A stretch of 64,000 nucleotides of DNA from Paenibacillus sp. FSL H8-0332 (GTDB lineage Bacteria > Bacillota > Bacilli > Paenibacillales > Paenibacillaceae), in NCBI RefSeq assembly GCF_037963835.1, contig NZ_CP150145.1, positions 868,001 to 932,000 on the forward strand. The letters are read 5' to 3'. Of the stretch, positions 52,453 through 60,971 are shown piece after piece. The position numbers and the translations under genes are program-made. The notes beneath the pieces were generated by a model, which was not told where the DNA came from, searched no databases, and was given only the letters and a program-made list of their open reading frames with translations. How positions within the stretch are numbered: position 1 is the first letter of the stretch; every line of letters starts with the position of its first letter.

Positions 52453-52515
52453 GGTTTATAAGTGTTATAAGTAAGCCTGCGCCATCCTATGGACAGCGCA
52501 GCTGTGTAACATAAT

Positions 52516-53250
52516 TCAGACGCCTCTGGCAGCCAAAAGCCCGGCCAGAACATCTGGATGATCCGTAATGATCCCCGCTACCTCAGCATCGATTAATGCC
52601 TGCATCCGCTCGGGATCATTAACCGTCCACGGATGATAGACAATGCCTTTCTCCGCTGCGGCATTCACGAACTCCGGCAGTACCGAGGAGTGATGGGCAT
52701 GCAGCGCATCCGCTTGCAGGGTAGCCGCGTAATTCCAAGGACGGTAGAGTCCCTCCCCGTAGAGAATACCCGTACGGATCTCCGGTGCCAGCGACTTGCA
52801 GTACGCCAGGGAATAATGATTGAAGCTGGAGATCACGACCCGCTCACTCATACCCTGCTCCCGGACAGCGGCGATTACCTTCTCTTCCATGCCGGGATAG
52901 AGGAAGGTTCCGTTCTTCAGCTCTATATTCAGAATCGTCTCCCGGCCTTGCAGCAGATCCAGCAGCTCGTCCAGTGTCGGAATCTGTTCTCCTGCGAACT
53001 CTGGGCTAAACCAGGAGCCTGCGTCTACCTCCAGCACCTCACGTAGCGTCTTATCCTTCACATAACCGCTGCCTGAAGTGGTGCGGTTAAGACTCTCATC
53101 ATGGATCACTACCACTGCTCCGTCACTGGTCATTTGTACGTCGGTCTCAATGCCGGTTGCGCCAAGCTCAAGACCCTTGCGGAAGGCCGCCATTGTGTTC
53201 TCCGGGGCGGCTGCGGATGCGCCGCGATGCGCGAAATTAATGATGTTCAT
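52516..53250 (-). CDS. Glycerophosphodiester phosphodiesterase
   Basis: 244 residues, cytosolic (no signal peptide). FAHRGASAAAPENTMAAFRK, GIETDVQMTSDGAVVVIHDE and LNRTTSGSG carry the catalytic His-Glu-Asp-His set; ILNIELKNG and VNDPERMQALIDAEVAGIIT with DHPD complete the TIM barrel. Hydrolyses glycerophosphodiesters to glycerol-3-phosphate. Divergent from the Nudix gene. Confidence 0.93.
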   Translation of the reverse strand: MNIINFAHRGASAAAPENTMAAFRKGLELGATGIETDVQMTSDGAVVVIHDESLNRTTSGSGYVKDKTLREVLEVDAGSWFSPEFAGEQIPTLDELLDLLQGRETILNIELKNGTFLYPGMEEKVIAAVREQGMSERVVISSFNHYSLAYCKSLAPEIRTGILYGEGLYRPWNYAATLQADALHAHHSSVLPEFVNAAAEKGIVYHPWTVNDPERMQALIDAEVAGIITDHPDVLAGLLAARGV

Positions 53251-53330
53251 GTCGAGTAGTTCCCTCCATCTCTATGATGTTAATGCAGCCCGTAGTGTCC
53301 GGGCCCCTTATATTATATTCCACATCACGC

Positions 53331-53371
53331 CAAGAAACCCTGTCCCTGCTCTATAAAGGACGGGTTTCTTG
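53331..53371. other. Terminator-like hairpin between divergent genes
   Basis: Arms CAAGAAACCC and GGGTTTCTTG with inner GTCC/GGAC, giving 14 pairs and one mismatch pair. It lies between two divergent start codons, so it terminates neither gene in the usual way; it may sit in a leader or mark a small transcript. Confidence 0.6.
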
Positions 53372-53450
53372 AATTTTACCGTGGTACGTTCGGAAGCAAT
53401 CGCTTAGAATAGACATCAACTATACTACCTACAGAAAGAAGCGATAGAGC

Positions 53451-53978
53451 TTGAAGTTTTGTTTGGAATGCGGAAAGCCTCTGGTTATGAAGGAATGCAA
53501 TGGAGAAGGAGAGGTACCCTACTGTGAATCCTGCGCCGTCTTCAGATTCCCTGTGTTCAGCACAGCGATGAGTACAGCCGTACTGAACCGGGGACTCGAT
53601 AGAATAATGCTCATCCAGCAGTATAAGCGCAAGGATTACATTTTGCTCGCCGGGTATGTGAATAAGGGAGAGAACGCCGAAGCGGCCTTGGTCCGTGAAG
53701 TGAAGGAAGAAGCGGGGCTTGAAGTGATTGCTTATGAATATATGCGCAGCCAGTATTTCGCCCCGTCCAATACGTTAATGCTCAATTACATCAGTGTGGC
53801 CGATACGGAGGACCTGAGTGCCATGAGCGACGAGCTGGACCACGCAGCCTGGTTCACCCTGGATGAAGCTGCGGACGCGATATTACCAGGCAGCCTCGCG
53901 GAGAGCTTCCTGCTGACCATCATCGATAAGCTGAGACAGGGGCGGGCTCTGGAGGATTTTACAGCGGTTGTCCGGTAA
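53451..53978 (+). CDS. Nudix hydrolase with N-terminal zinc ribbon
   Basis: 175 residues, TTG start. Cysteines at C-x2-C (residues 4 and 7) and C-x2-C near 24-27 (PYCESCAVF) form a zinc ribbon. The Nudix box is complete: GYVNKGE, seven residues, then REVKEEAGL. This arrangement resembles NudC-like/NADH pyrophosphatase-type or generic nucleotide diphosphatases. Substrate not predictable. Confidence 0.88.
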   Translation: MKFCLECGKPLVMKECNGEGEVPYCESCAVFRFPVFSTAMSTAVLNRGLDRIMLIQQYKRKDYILLAGYVNKGENAEAALVREVKEEAGLEVIAYEYMRSQYFAPSNTLMLNYISVADTEDLSAMSDELDHAAWFTLDEAADAILPGSLAESFLLTIIDKLRQGRALEDFTAVVR

Positions 53979-54006
53979 TTGCTGATTCTGAAGGATACGG
54001 CTTCCC

Positions 54007-54609
54007 TTATGCAGAGACGATGTCGCGGATTCTCTCATGTACCTGCTGCGCCTCAAGGAGGGCTGCGGAATATTGCAGATCTGTTTTTCGGGCCGGCAGG
54101 CGCGGCGGGAGAAAAGGAATGGATACCACAGGCGTATCTGCGCTGCTAAAATAGATTTTAAGTGTCAACTCGCGGATCTCTTCGGCAGGAATGCTGTCCG
54201 GGACCGCCTCTGTGAACTCATAGCTTGCGGCGGCACCTGCCCGTGTTCTGGGTGCACTGGTGCTAATCCGGCTGGTTTTGCTGACCTTGCTGAGAGTCAG
54301 GGCATTCTCGACAATCTCTGCTCCAAGGATGGCATCGAACGTATACATGGTGGCTGTCGCCGGCTCCGGCTTCCCCGGATGCAGCAGACCGATGGCCAGT
54401 GCCTGGCCTTCTTCATCCAGGGCAATCAGATGGGATTCGTCCGGGGTAATGAACCGCTGGGGGAATTTCAGGCTGAAGGCTGACAGGGCATGGGTAGCCC
54501 CGCTATGGCCCGCTGCCCTGGGACGGGAGAGTCTGTACTGAAGAACCGCAGCCAACAGCAGGAGAGACACGCCAAGCACAGCAAACAGATACACCAGGAT
54601 CATGAGCAC
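54007..54609 (-). CDS. Membrane-anchored protein of unknown function
   Basis: 200 residues, start GTG 54609 or ATG 54603 after GAGGAGG. One N-terminal helix (LVYLFAVLGVSLLLLAAVLQ) then a soluble, beta-rich domain without recognised motif (LIALDEEGQALAIGLLHPG, LTLKIYFSSADTPVVSIPF). It lies 112 bases after the Sensor-domain gene on the same strand, and may act with it. Confidence 0.6.
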   Translation of the reverse strand: MLMILVYLFAVLGVSLLLLAAVLQYRLSRPRAAGHSGATHALSAFSLKFPQRFITPDESHLIALDEEGQALAIGLLHPGKPEPATATMYTFDAILGAEIVENALTLSKVSKTSRISTSAPRTRAGAAASYEFTEAVPDSIPAEEIRELTLKIYFSSADTPVVSIPFLPPRLPARKTDLQYSAALLEAQQVHERIRDIVSA

Positions 54610-54720
54610 TGAACCGCCTCCTCACAAGGTTGTGCGGGCCGCCCTTCCTGCATTCACTTCGGGCACAACCCGCTTCGTAAGCTTTGGCAAGTGAACTATT
54701 AATAGATATGCGGGAAGAGA

Positions 54721-55392
54721 TCAGGTATGTATGACTTCAAGCGGGGTATTGGCTGAGTTCATGTGTGTTCCTGAGATTGCGCTGATCCAGGCCGCGTACA
54801 AACGTCCAAGAGCCACAAGCAGCAGCGGCAGAATCAGCAGCAGCACAAATCCGGTTCCGCATAGAATCCACGAGCGTTCGTCCGAGGTAGTGCCGGACAG
54901 GAAGAAGAAGAACTCCGGGTCCAGCATATTCAGATCATAGGAGAATACCGATGCACTGATTCGCTGGGCCAAAGGCGACAGAAGAGCACTGAATGCAACC
55001 GTAGGCAGGACCAGCGCAAGCGTGAAGCCCAGAATGCCTGCGGGCAGCTGGAGGAGGCTGTACAGGATTCCCCGGTACGACTCCCTTTCGCGGAGCTGGT
55101 GTCCTAATGTCCGCAGCCCCTCCCAGCGGAAGGCGGGAGCATGATCTGCGGCAGCGGGCTGCCCGGTTCCCCGGCGGCTGTTGCCGCTGGACCAGGCTTC
55201 AACGATCTTGTGTTCACTAGACATCATGCTGCGGCACCAGGCCAAGGTCAGGGCCAGCAGAGGCAGCCCAACCCATATAATAATTAGGGGCAGGCTTGCA
55301 CACAGACCTGTAACAGCAATCACGAAGGCGATGATTCCTTTAGGCAGAGAGAGGATCAGTATTTTCCACGCATCTATACTTTGTCTTATCAT
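54721..55392 (-). CDS. Stand-alone Sensor-domain membrane protein
   Basis: 223 residues. Two helical hairpins in tandem: residues 15-55 (GIIAFVIAVTGLCASLPLII) and 110-205 (LQLPAGILGFTLALVLPTVA, GFVLLLILPLLLVALGRLYA). The pattern, including RESYRGILYSLLQLP, matches the putative Sensor domain that is normally the input part of histidine kinases in Gram-positives. No kinase follows here. Ligand unknown. Confidence 0.68.
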   Translation of the reverse strand: MIRQSIDAWKILILSLPKGIIAFVIAVTGLCASLPLIIIWVGLPLLALTLAWCRSMMSSEHKIVEAWSSGNSRRGTGQPAAADHAPAFRWEGLRTLGHQLRERESYRGILYSLLQLPAGILGFTLALVLPTVAFSALLSPLAQRISASVFSYDLNMLDPEFFFFLSGTTSDERSWILCGTGFVLLLILPLLLVALGRLYAAWISAISGTHMNSANTPLEVIHT

Positions 55393-55512
55393 TCAGGCGG
55401 CTCCATTCCGAATTTCCAAATTTCAACTTCTTCAGTATAGAGGCTTCATCCAGAGAACACACTCTCCAAAAGGCGGGAAAAATCCTGGTCTCTGGTCTAG
55501 TGCAGTTTCTGA

Positions 55513-56028
55513 TTATTGCTGTTTGTAATAGATCACCGTGGCATCCATGCCTCCGCTGGCAGAAATGACATAGTCAGGAATCTTGCCGGCCTCTATATAT
55601 CCCCGTGACTGATAGAGCAGATTGGACGGATCGCCTTCGCGGGTGTCCAGCACCAGCAGTGTCCGTCTCCCGGCGGCGGCAGCCTGCTCGGCAGTCTCCA
55701 GCAGCACGCCCGCAATTCCCTTGCGGCGGTGTGCCGGATGGACCATCAGCTTGGCGACTTCCGCCCGGTGCGGAGCGTTGGGCTTCAGTACCAGATGCAG
55801 CTGCACAGTGCCGACAACCGTCTCACCCTCCAGCGCTATCCACAGCCGCACCGCAGGCCCGGAGACACTTTGCCAATAAGCAGTGGCCTCGTCCTCCCCC
55901 AGCGGAGGCAGGAATCCGATGGATGCGCCATCTTCCACAACAGCAATTAATAAAGAGCTTAATTCCTCTCTAAGCTCCAGGCTAATCTCTTGAACGGATA
56001 CTACTCGTAATGTATGATCTGCGCTCAT
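55513..56028 (-). CDS. GNAT-family N-acetyltransferase
   Basis: 171 residues from ATG 56028 with AGGAAGGAATG upstream; a longer frame lacks a ribosome site. The acetyl-CoA site is VAKLMVHPAHRRKGIAGVLL (motif A, with RRKGIA as the pyrophosphate loop), preceded by TVVGTVQLHLVLKPNAPHRA and followed by LLVLDTREGDPSNLLYQSRG. Acceptor unknown. Confidence 0.9.
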   Translation of the reverse strand: MSADHTLRVVSVQEISLELREELSSLLIAVVEDGASIGFLPPLGEDEATAYWQSVSGPAVRLWIALEGETVVGTVQLHLVLKPNAPHRAEVAKLMVHPAHRRKGIAGVLLETAEQAAAAGRRTLLVLDTREGDPSNLLYQSRGYIEAGKIPDYVISASGGMDATVIYYKQQ

Positions 56029-56126
56029 CTGCAAACATTCCTTCCTGCTATTTACTATGTTTCTCATTATACTAAGGGTAAGGCGGTTTACAAGAATTAA
56101 GACCAAGAAGGGGAGTGCAGCAAATT

Positions 56127-56819
56127 ATGCTGTTAGAGGTTATAGCTACTACAGTAAAAGATGCGGTCATAGCGGAGCGTTATGGTGCTGACCGGATTGA
56201 ACTGATCACAGGCATCCGGGAGGGCGGACTAACGCCCAGTCTGGGCCTGATTGAAGCGGTCCGGGAGCAGGTCAGCATTCCGGTGAGAGTGATGGTAAGG
56301 CCGCATGCACGCTCCTTCGTGTATGATACATCCGATGTTGAGACCATGCTGCGCGATATCCGCCACATAGCCGGGGTAGGCGGGCTGTCTGTGGTGATGG
56401 GCATGCTCCGCCAGGACCGGACGATAGATGAAGAACTGCTGAACCGGCTCCTGGAGCGGGCAGCGGGGATGGAGGTCACCTTCCACCGTGCGTTCGACGA
56501 GGTGAAGGACCAGCTTGAAGCCCTGGAGGTCCTGAAGCGGTATCCGCAGATTACGGATATCCTGACTTCCGGCGGGACTGCTGCTGCCAATACGCCTGGC
56601 GGTATGGTGAGGCTTGCTGTGCTGGAACGGCTGTCTGCCGGTTCTTCGCTCTCCATCCTCGCAGGCAGCGGCCTGAATGCCGCAGACCTGAAGGATTTCG
56701 TTACGCGGACCGGCGTCCGCCGGGTACACTTCGGTTCGGCAGTCCGCGAGGGCGGCGATCCGCTGAAGCCGATTGACCCCGAGCGGCTCGCAGCCATCCG
56801 TGGGCTTCTCAAGCCCTAG
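56127..56819 (+). CDS. cutC: CutC-family protein
   Basis: 230 residues. ATG 56127 or GTG 56115 are possible starts; GGGGAG lies 11 bases before the ATG. The TIM-barrel signatures LLEVIATTVKDAVIAERYGA, RIELITGIREGGLTPSLGLI, VMVRPHARSFVYD, VTFHRAFDE and ILTSGGTAAA are typical. Named for copper homeostasis in E. coli, although a role in copper handling is disputed. Convergent with the Btr-like gene, 13 bases apart. Confidence 0.92.
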   Translation: MLLEVIATTVKDAVIAERYGADRIELITGIREGGLTPSLGLIEAVREQVSIPVRVMVRPHARSFVYDTSDVETMLRDIRHIAGVGGLSVVMGMLRQDRTIDEELLNRLLERAAGMEVTFHRAFDEVKDQLEALEVLKRYPQITDILTSGGTAAANTPGGMVRLAVLERLSAGSSLSILAGSGLNAADLKDFVTRTGVRRVHFGSAVREGGDPLKPIDPERLAAIRGLLKP

Positions 56820-56832
56820 CAGGGTGCTCAAG

Positions 56833-58524
56833 CTAGTCCCCTTTCTGACCGCCCAGCAGTCTGGGCAGCAGTGTGAGCAGCCGCTCCCGGGTCAGCGCAT
56901 CGCCGGAATTCCATTTGGCTCCATCCAGCATATAGGCATGGCCCTGCTCCACGGCAGGCAGACTGCTCCAGAGCTCCGTCTGGAGCAGCTGCTCCATGGC
57001 TTTCCGGGAGTCCTCCCGCTCTGGAATCAGCATGAATACACGGTCCCCCGCGTAGCTGTGCAGCATCGCAGGGTCCACTTCGCGGAACCCCAGGTCCTTG
57101 TCCAGAATGTCCTTGATCTCCGCTGTCGGCTGCAGGCCGCCGGGCGCATACAAGGCCGTGGACAAGCCGGTCATTCCCATGGCGTATAGATGATTGCCAT
57201 GGTCATAGAACAGCGCCGAGGCCGTTTCACCCGTCCGGAGTTCTCCGGCGTACAGATGCTGCCACATGGCGGCGTTCTTGGCATGGTAGACTTCCAGCCA
57301 GGCCGCCGCTTCGCGCTGCTTCCCGAGCCACTCCCCAAGAATCCGCAGCCGCTGCTCAAGCGGTGCGAAGGAATCGAAGGTGAGTGACGGAGCGATGCCG
57401 GCTACACTCCGGTAGACCTGTTCATCCGGGCTTGCGAGGATAATCAGGTCAGGCCGGATGGACCGGGTCAGCTGCGGGTCCAGCGGAAATCCTACATTGG
57501 CTAAATGCTTGACCCGGTGGCTATAGACGCTGCCCCGGGCGAATGCCTCATCGCCTCCGACAGGCTTAACCCCCAGCGCGAGCACATCCCCCAGTGTCTC
57601 CCCGTGGTAGACAACCCGCTTCGGACGCTCAGGGATTTCTACGGAATGTCCGGTCCAATCCGTGACGGTAATCCGGCGCTGCTGAGACTGGGCATATTGC
57701 CCGGGCGTCACGCCTGTCTTCTGCCGGAAGCGGCGGCTGAAGTAATATTCATCGGAGAAGCCGACCCGCCGGGCAATCTCGCGCAGCGGCTCGGCGGATG
57801 CAAGCAGATGATGCTTCGAGTGCCCGATGCGCAGATCGGTCAGATAATCGAGCGGCCGCTTTCCGGTCAGCTTTTGGAAGATAGGAGTGTATTGCCAGGG
57901 GGAGACACCGGCCAGCTCCGCGAGCTGCTTCACTGTGATGCTCTCCCTATAATGATTCTGCATGAAGTGAACCGTACTCTCTACAGATTGCGCCGGACTT
58001 GGCAGCTGGCGGGTAGAGTAATTCTGCTCTAACAGCAGGAGCAGGAGCTCCTGGAAGCGAAGCTGTTGTCTGAAATGCTGGAGGTCATCCCCGCTGTTAG
58101 GGTGTGCAAGCAGCTCTTCGGCCAGCCGGATCACCCGGGTGAAGGGGTGGAAGATCAGTTCTGTCCGCCCCGGGAGCAGTTCATCCAGGCAGAGCGCAGG
58201 GGAATCCCCAGTAGTAACGGCGTTAAAAGACAGCAGATAATAATAGAGTGTCAGCTCCTGATTATCCAGACGGTATGAGGCTCCGGGAGGCAGCAGACAG
58301 CACTTGTCCGTATGTACAGAGAGTATGGCCTGTTCCGTGATGTGCAGTTCACCGCGGCCGCCCGTAAACAGCAGAAGCGTATGCTGCTCCGCAGTCCGCA
58401 CGGCCGATACGCTGTCAGCACTCTGCATCACCAGCTCAATGCTCTTCATTTGAAACAGCAGAGAACGGAGAGAGGCGGGCGGGGGCGGCGACAGAGGTTG
58501 AGCGGGATGGGTAGGCTGGCGCAA
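56833..58524 (-). CDS. Btr-like AraC regulator fused to siderophore-binding-protein domain
   Basis: 563 residues, TTG start with AAAGGAG 8-9 bases upstream. Residues 25-150 are a cupin-like N domain; 160-280 hold two helix-turn-helix motifs (VKQLAELAGVSPWQYTPIFQ, EIARRVGFSDEYYFSRRFRQ). From residue 285 on it is a FeuA/FhuD-like substrate-binding fold (RITVTDWTGHSVEIPERPKR, VVYHGETLGDVLALGVKPVG). Bacillus Btr has this same fusion and activates siderophore uptake genes when it binds ferric siderophore. A Fur box lies just upstream, and the homologous binding protein is the next gene. Confidence 0.92.
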   Translation of the reverse strand: MRQPTHPAQPLSPPPPASLRSLLFQMKSIELVMQSADSVSAVRTAEQHTLLLFTGGRGELHITEQAILSVHTDKCCLLPPGASYRLDNQELTLYYYLLSFNAVTTGDSPALCLDELLPGRTELIFHPFTRVIRLAEELLAHPNSGDDLQHFRQQLRFQELLLLLLEQNYSTRQLPSPAQSVESTVHFMQNHYRESITVKQLAELAGVSPWQYTPIFQKLTGKRPLDYLTDLRIGHSKHHLLASAEPLREIARRVGFSDEYYFSRRFRQKTGVTPGQYAQSQQRRITVTDWTGHSVEIPERPKRVVYHGETLGDVLALGVKPVGGDEAFARGSVYSHRVKHLANVGFPLDPQLTRSIRPDLIILASPDEQVYRSVAGIAPSLTFDSFAPLEQRLRILGEWLGKQREAAAWLEVYHAKNAAMWQHLYAGELRTGETASALFYDHGNHLYAMGMTGLSTALYAPGGLQPTAEIKDILDKDLGFREVDPAMLHSYAGDRVFMLIPEREDSRKAMEQLLQTELWSSLPAVEQGHAYMLDGAKWNSGDALTRERLLTLLPRLLGGQKGD

Positions 58525-58565
58525 GGCTTGGTTCTCCTTTCAGGGCAGATCAGAATTTGATTTAA

Positions 58566-58580
58566 TGAGAATGATTATCA
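58566..58580. promoter_or_regulatory. Fur box upstream of the Btr-like gene
   Basis: TGAGAATGATTATCA matches the 7-1-7 Fur consensus TGATAATNATTATCA at 14 of 15 positions. It lies 42 bases before the TTG start, so iron repletion should repress the regulator. Confidence 0.85.
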
Positions 58581-58603
58581 GTTAATGCTATTGTATATAA
58601 AAT

Positions 58604-58641
58604 AAAGCAGCTTATCAACAGGCGTTGATAAGCTGCTTTTC
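58604..58641. terminator. Terminator after the siderophore-binding lipoprotein
   Basis: Sixteen-base arms AAAGCAGCTTATCAAC and GTTGATAAGCTGCTTT with loop AGGC. It ends the 58.7 kb gene (minus strand) before the Fur box of the Btr-like gene. Confidence 0.9.
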
Positions 58642-58660
58642 AGTCTGTCTACCACCGGGA

Positions 58661-59653
58661 TTATTGCTTGCCCAGCATGGCGGGAAGCTCGCCGAGCAGC
58701 CATTCTCTTGTGGTAGCATCACTGGAGGTCTTCGTGATGTCCTGTGTGTAGACGTAGCCGTTTTTAACGGCGGGCAGGCTTTTCCACACCGCGCTCTCCA
58801 GCAGCTTGTCCGTCGATTGCTTGGCTTCCTCAGCTACCGGAGTCAGGAGAAAGATCCGGTCCCCGGCATATTCCTGCAGCACCTCCAGCGAGATTTCCTG
58901 AAAGCCCATATCGTCGTCCAGTACCTGTTGAATGGCCGGGGAAGGCTTGAAGCCTTGCTCTCCGTACAGCACCTGCGAGAGGCCGGTCGTTGCCATTACA
59001 AACAGCCGGTCTCCCGGATAATAAGTGAAGACGGAAGCCGTCTCGCCGTCCTTCATGCCCGCAGCCTTAAGCTGCGCCCACATCGCTTCTTCCTTCGCTC
59101 CGTATTCAGCCAGCCACGCCTCCGCTTCAGGCTTCTTGCCCAGGATATCCCCGATTTCCAGCATCCGTTCCTTCAGCGGGGCGAAGGTATTGAAGATAAT
59201 CGTTGGAGCAATTTTGGACAGAGCCTCGTAATCTGCTTCCTCAATGCCGGCATAGATGATCAGGTCGGGCTGAAGCTCAATCGTCTTCTCCAGGTTAATC
59301 GGGAATCCTACATCTTCCACGCCAGTGAGCTTGTCCTCGAATACCTGGCCTTCACCCATGGAGAGCGGATAGCCTATGGCCTGTACACCGAGTGCGGTCA
59401 GATCGCCGTACGTTTCTCCAGAGTAGATAATCCGCTGCGGGTTCACAGGAATCTCCGCCGTATGGCCTTTGTAATCCGTGTATGAACGGGTTGTAGCTGC
59501 TGGTACCGCAGGGCTTACGGAAGCTTCCGTAGCGGGAGCGGTGGTTGCTGCTATATTGCCGGCCTGTTCCTTATCGCTGCTGCAGGCGAGCAGTAAGGTG
59601 CCCATCAGGAAGAGCATGCCCAGGATAGCGAAGGGTTGTCGTGTCTTGTTCAT
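58661..59653 (-). CDS. Iron-siderophore-binding lipoprotein (FeuA/FhuD-like)
   Basis: 330 residues from ATG 59653 with GGGAGG upstream. The signal peptide ends in the lipobox LLACSSDKE. The mature part is the class III binding fold: YTDYKGHTAEIPVNPQRIIY, TYGDLTALGVQAIGYPL, LEKTIELQPDLIIYAG and SKIAPTIIFNTFAPLKERML. It strongly resembles the C-terminal half of the Btr-like regulator next to it. A perfect-looking Fur box precedes it. Permease genes are not in the window, so it must work with a transporter encoded elsewhere. Confidence 0.93.
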   Translation of the reverse strand: MNKTRQPFAILGMLFLMGTLLLACSSDKEQAGNIAATTAPATEASVSPAVPAATTRSYTDYKGHTAEIPVNPQRIIYSGETYGDLTALGVQAIGYPLSMGEGQVFEDKLTGVEDVGFPINLEKTIELQPDLIIYAGIEEADYEALSKIAPTIIFNTFAPLKERMLEIGDILGKKPEAEAWLAEYGAKEEAMWAQLKAAGMKDGETASVFTYYPGDRLFVMATTGLSQVLYGEQGFKPSPAIQQVLDDDMGFQEISLEVLQEYAGDRIFLLTPVAEEAKQSTDKLLESAVWKSLPAVKNGYVYTQDITKTSSDATTREWLLGELPAMLGKQ

Positions 59654-59692
59654 TGTAAGTATGCCTCCCAAAGGTATTGTGATTACCAATAA

Positions 59693-59707
59693 TGATAATC
59701 ATTATCG
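59693..59707. promoter_or_regulatory. Fur box of the siderophore-binding gene
   Basis: TGATAATCATTATCG matches the 15-base Fur consensus at 14 positions and lies 40 bases before the ATG of the binding protein. Confidence 0.9.
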
Positions 59708-59810
59708 TTTAGACTATCATAAATTATAGCCTGTTGTTACTCAATGGACAAAACACGAGGCAGAATTTGAATATGTACAATATTTTTTTGCCTATTTAGT
59801 TAATAACATA

Positions 59811-59839
59811 TTGATAATATCAAAAAGGTCTGCTATGAT
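59811..59839 (+). promoter_or_regulatory. Sigma-A promoter of the SPFH operon with GTTANTAAC repeats
   Basis: TTGATA at 59811-59816, 17-base spacer, TGC-TATGAT (extended -10) ending 59839. The octamer TTAATAAC occurs at 59800, 59844 and 59872, with a variant at 59855, flanking both promoter elements; within GTTANTAAC it is nearly palindromic, so a repressor or activator may bind these sites. Confidence 0.65.
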
Positions 59840-59915
59840 ATTGTTAATAACAAATTAATAATAACATCTAATTAATAACTAATTCCTTACAATTCCACCC
59901 TAGGAGGTAATGACC

Positions 59916-60971
59916 ATGTTCGGATTCCGCTACGTGAAATTTCAGCCCAGTGATTATGTGCTTAAGGTGAAGAACGGCAAGGTAGTGCGGGAAGGGGTCG
60001 GACTTTCTTTTCATTATTATGCGCCGACGACTTCGGTGGTTGTGGTGCCTGTCTCCTCAATCGATGTTCCATTCATGTTCGAGGAGATTACGGCAGACTA
60101 TCAGACGGTAACCGTCCAGGGGCAGCTGACCTACCGGATTGTTGATTACCGTAAGACCACCCAGATCCTCAACTACACTTATAATCTGAAAAAGAATACC
60201 TATCTCTCCGACGATCCGCACAAGCTGGCCCAGCGGGTAATCAATATCGCCAAGGTCCTGACCAAGAAGCAGCTTGGGCAGTTGCCGCTGAAAGAAGCTA
60301 TCCAGTCAAGTGAACGTCTGGCCAAGATGATTACGCTTGAGATCGGACAAAGTGCGGAGATTGAGAAGCTGGGCATTGAGCTGATGGGCTTGTCCATTCT
60401 GGCGATTGTACCGAATAAGGAGACACTGCGGGCCTTGGAGGCGCAGGCCAGGGAGGAGATGCTCCGTAATGCGGATAATGCGCTATATGAGCGGCGCAAT
60501 GCTTCGATCGAGCAGGAGCGGCGGGTGAAGGAGAATGAGCTGAATACGGAGATCGCCGTTCAGACGAAGAAGAGACAGATGCGTGAGGCACTGCTTGATT
60601 CTGACCGTTCAGCGAAGCAGAAGCAGAATGAGATGAAGGAAGAGCAGCTGGTTTTTGATACGGAGCTGGAGGAGAAGAAGCAGGCGCTGATTGAGCTGGC
60701 AACAGCGAATAAGAGAGCCGAAGCGGATGCCAAGGCTTACGAGCTGACGGCGGTAATGAATTCGCTGCAAAATGTATCGCCTAACGTCCTGCAGGCGCTG
60801 ACGAATGTCGGCATGAACCCGGATAAGCTGATCGCCATCGCCTTCCAGGAGCTGGCGGAGAATGCCGGAAAGATCGGCCAGCTTAACATTACGCCGGATC
60901 TGCTGCAAGGCATCATGGCCGGTTCGGCAGGAGGCGGAGCCGGAGCAGACAGAGGAGGTAACGGACGATGA
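59916..60971 (+). CDS. SPFH (band 7/stomatin-like) domain protein
   Basis: 351 residues; AGGAGG lies 8 bases before ATG 59916, whereas the ATG at 59910 is too close. Residues 1-165 form the SPFH fold (VLKVKNGKVVREGVGLSFHY, DYQTVTVQGQLTYRIVDYRK, LSILAIVPNKETLRALEA). Residues 170-275 are a long charged coiled coil (NASIEQERRVKENELNTEIA). The end is Gly-rich (GSAGGGAGADRGGNG). No N-terminal membrane helix is evident, so membrane association would be peripheral or through partners. ATGA overlap with the next gene implies translational coupling. Confidence 0.88.
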   Translation: MFGFRYVKFQPSDYVLKVKNGKVVREGVGLSFHYYAPTTSVVVVPVSSIDVPFMFEEITADYQTVTVQGQLTYRIVDYRKTTQILNYTYNLKKNTYLSDDPHKLAQRVINIAKVLTKKQLGQLPLKEAIQSSERLAKMITLEIGQSAEIEKLGIELMGLSILAIVPNKETLRALEAQAREEMLRNADNALYERRNASIEQERRVKENELNTEIAVQTKKRQMREALLDSDRSAKQKQNEMKEEQLVFDTELEEKKQALIELATANKRAEADAKAYELTAVMNSLQNVSPNVLQALTNVGMNPDKLIAIAFQELAENAGKIGQLNITPDLLQGIMAGSAGGGAGADRGGNGR

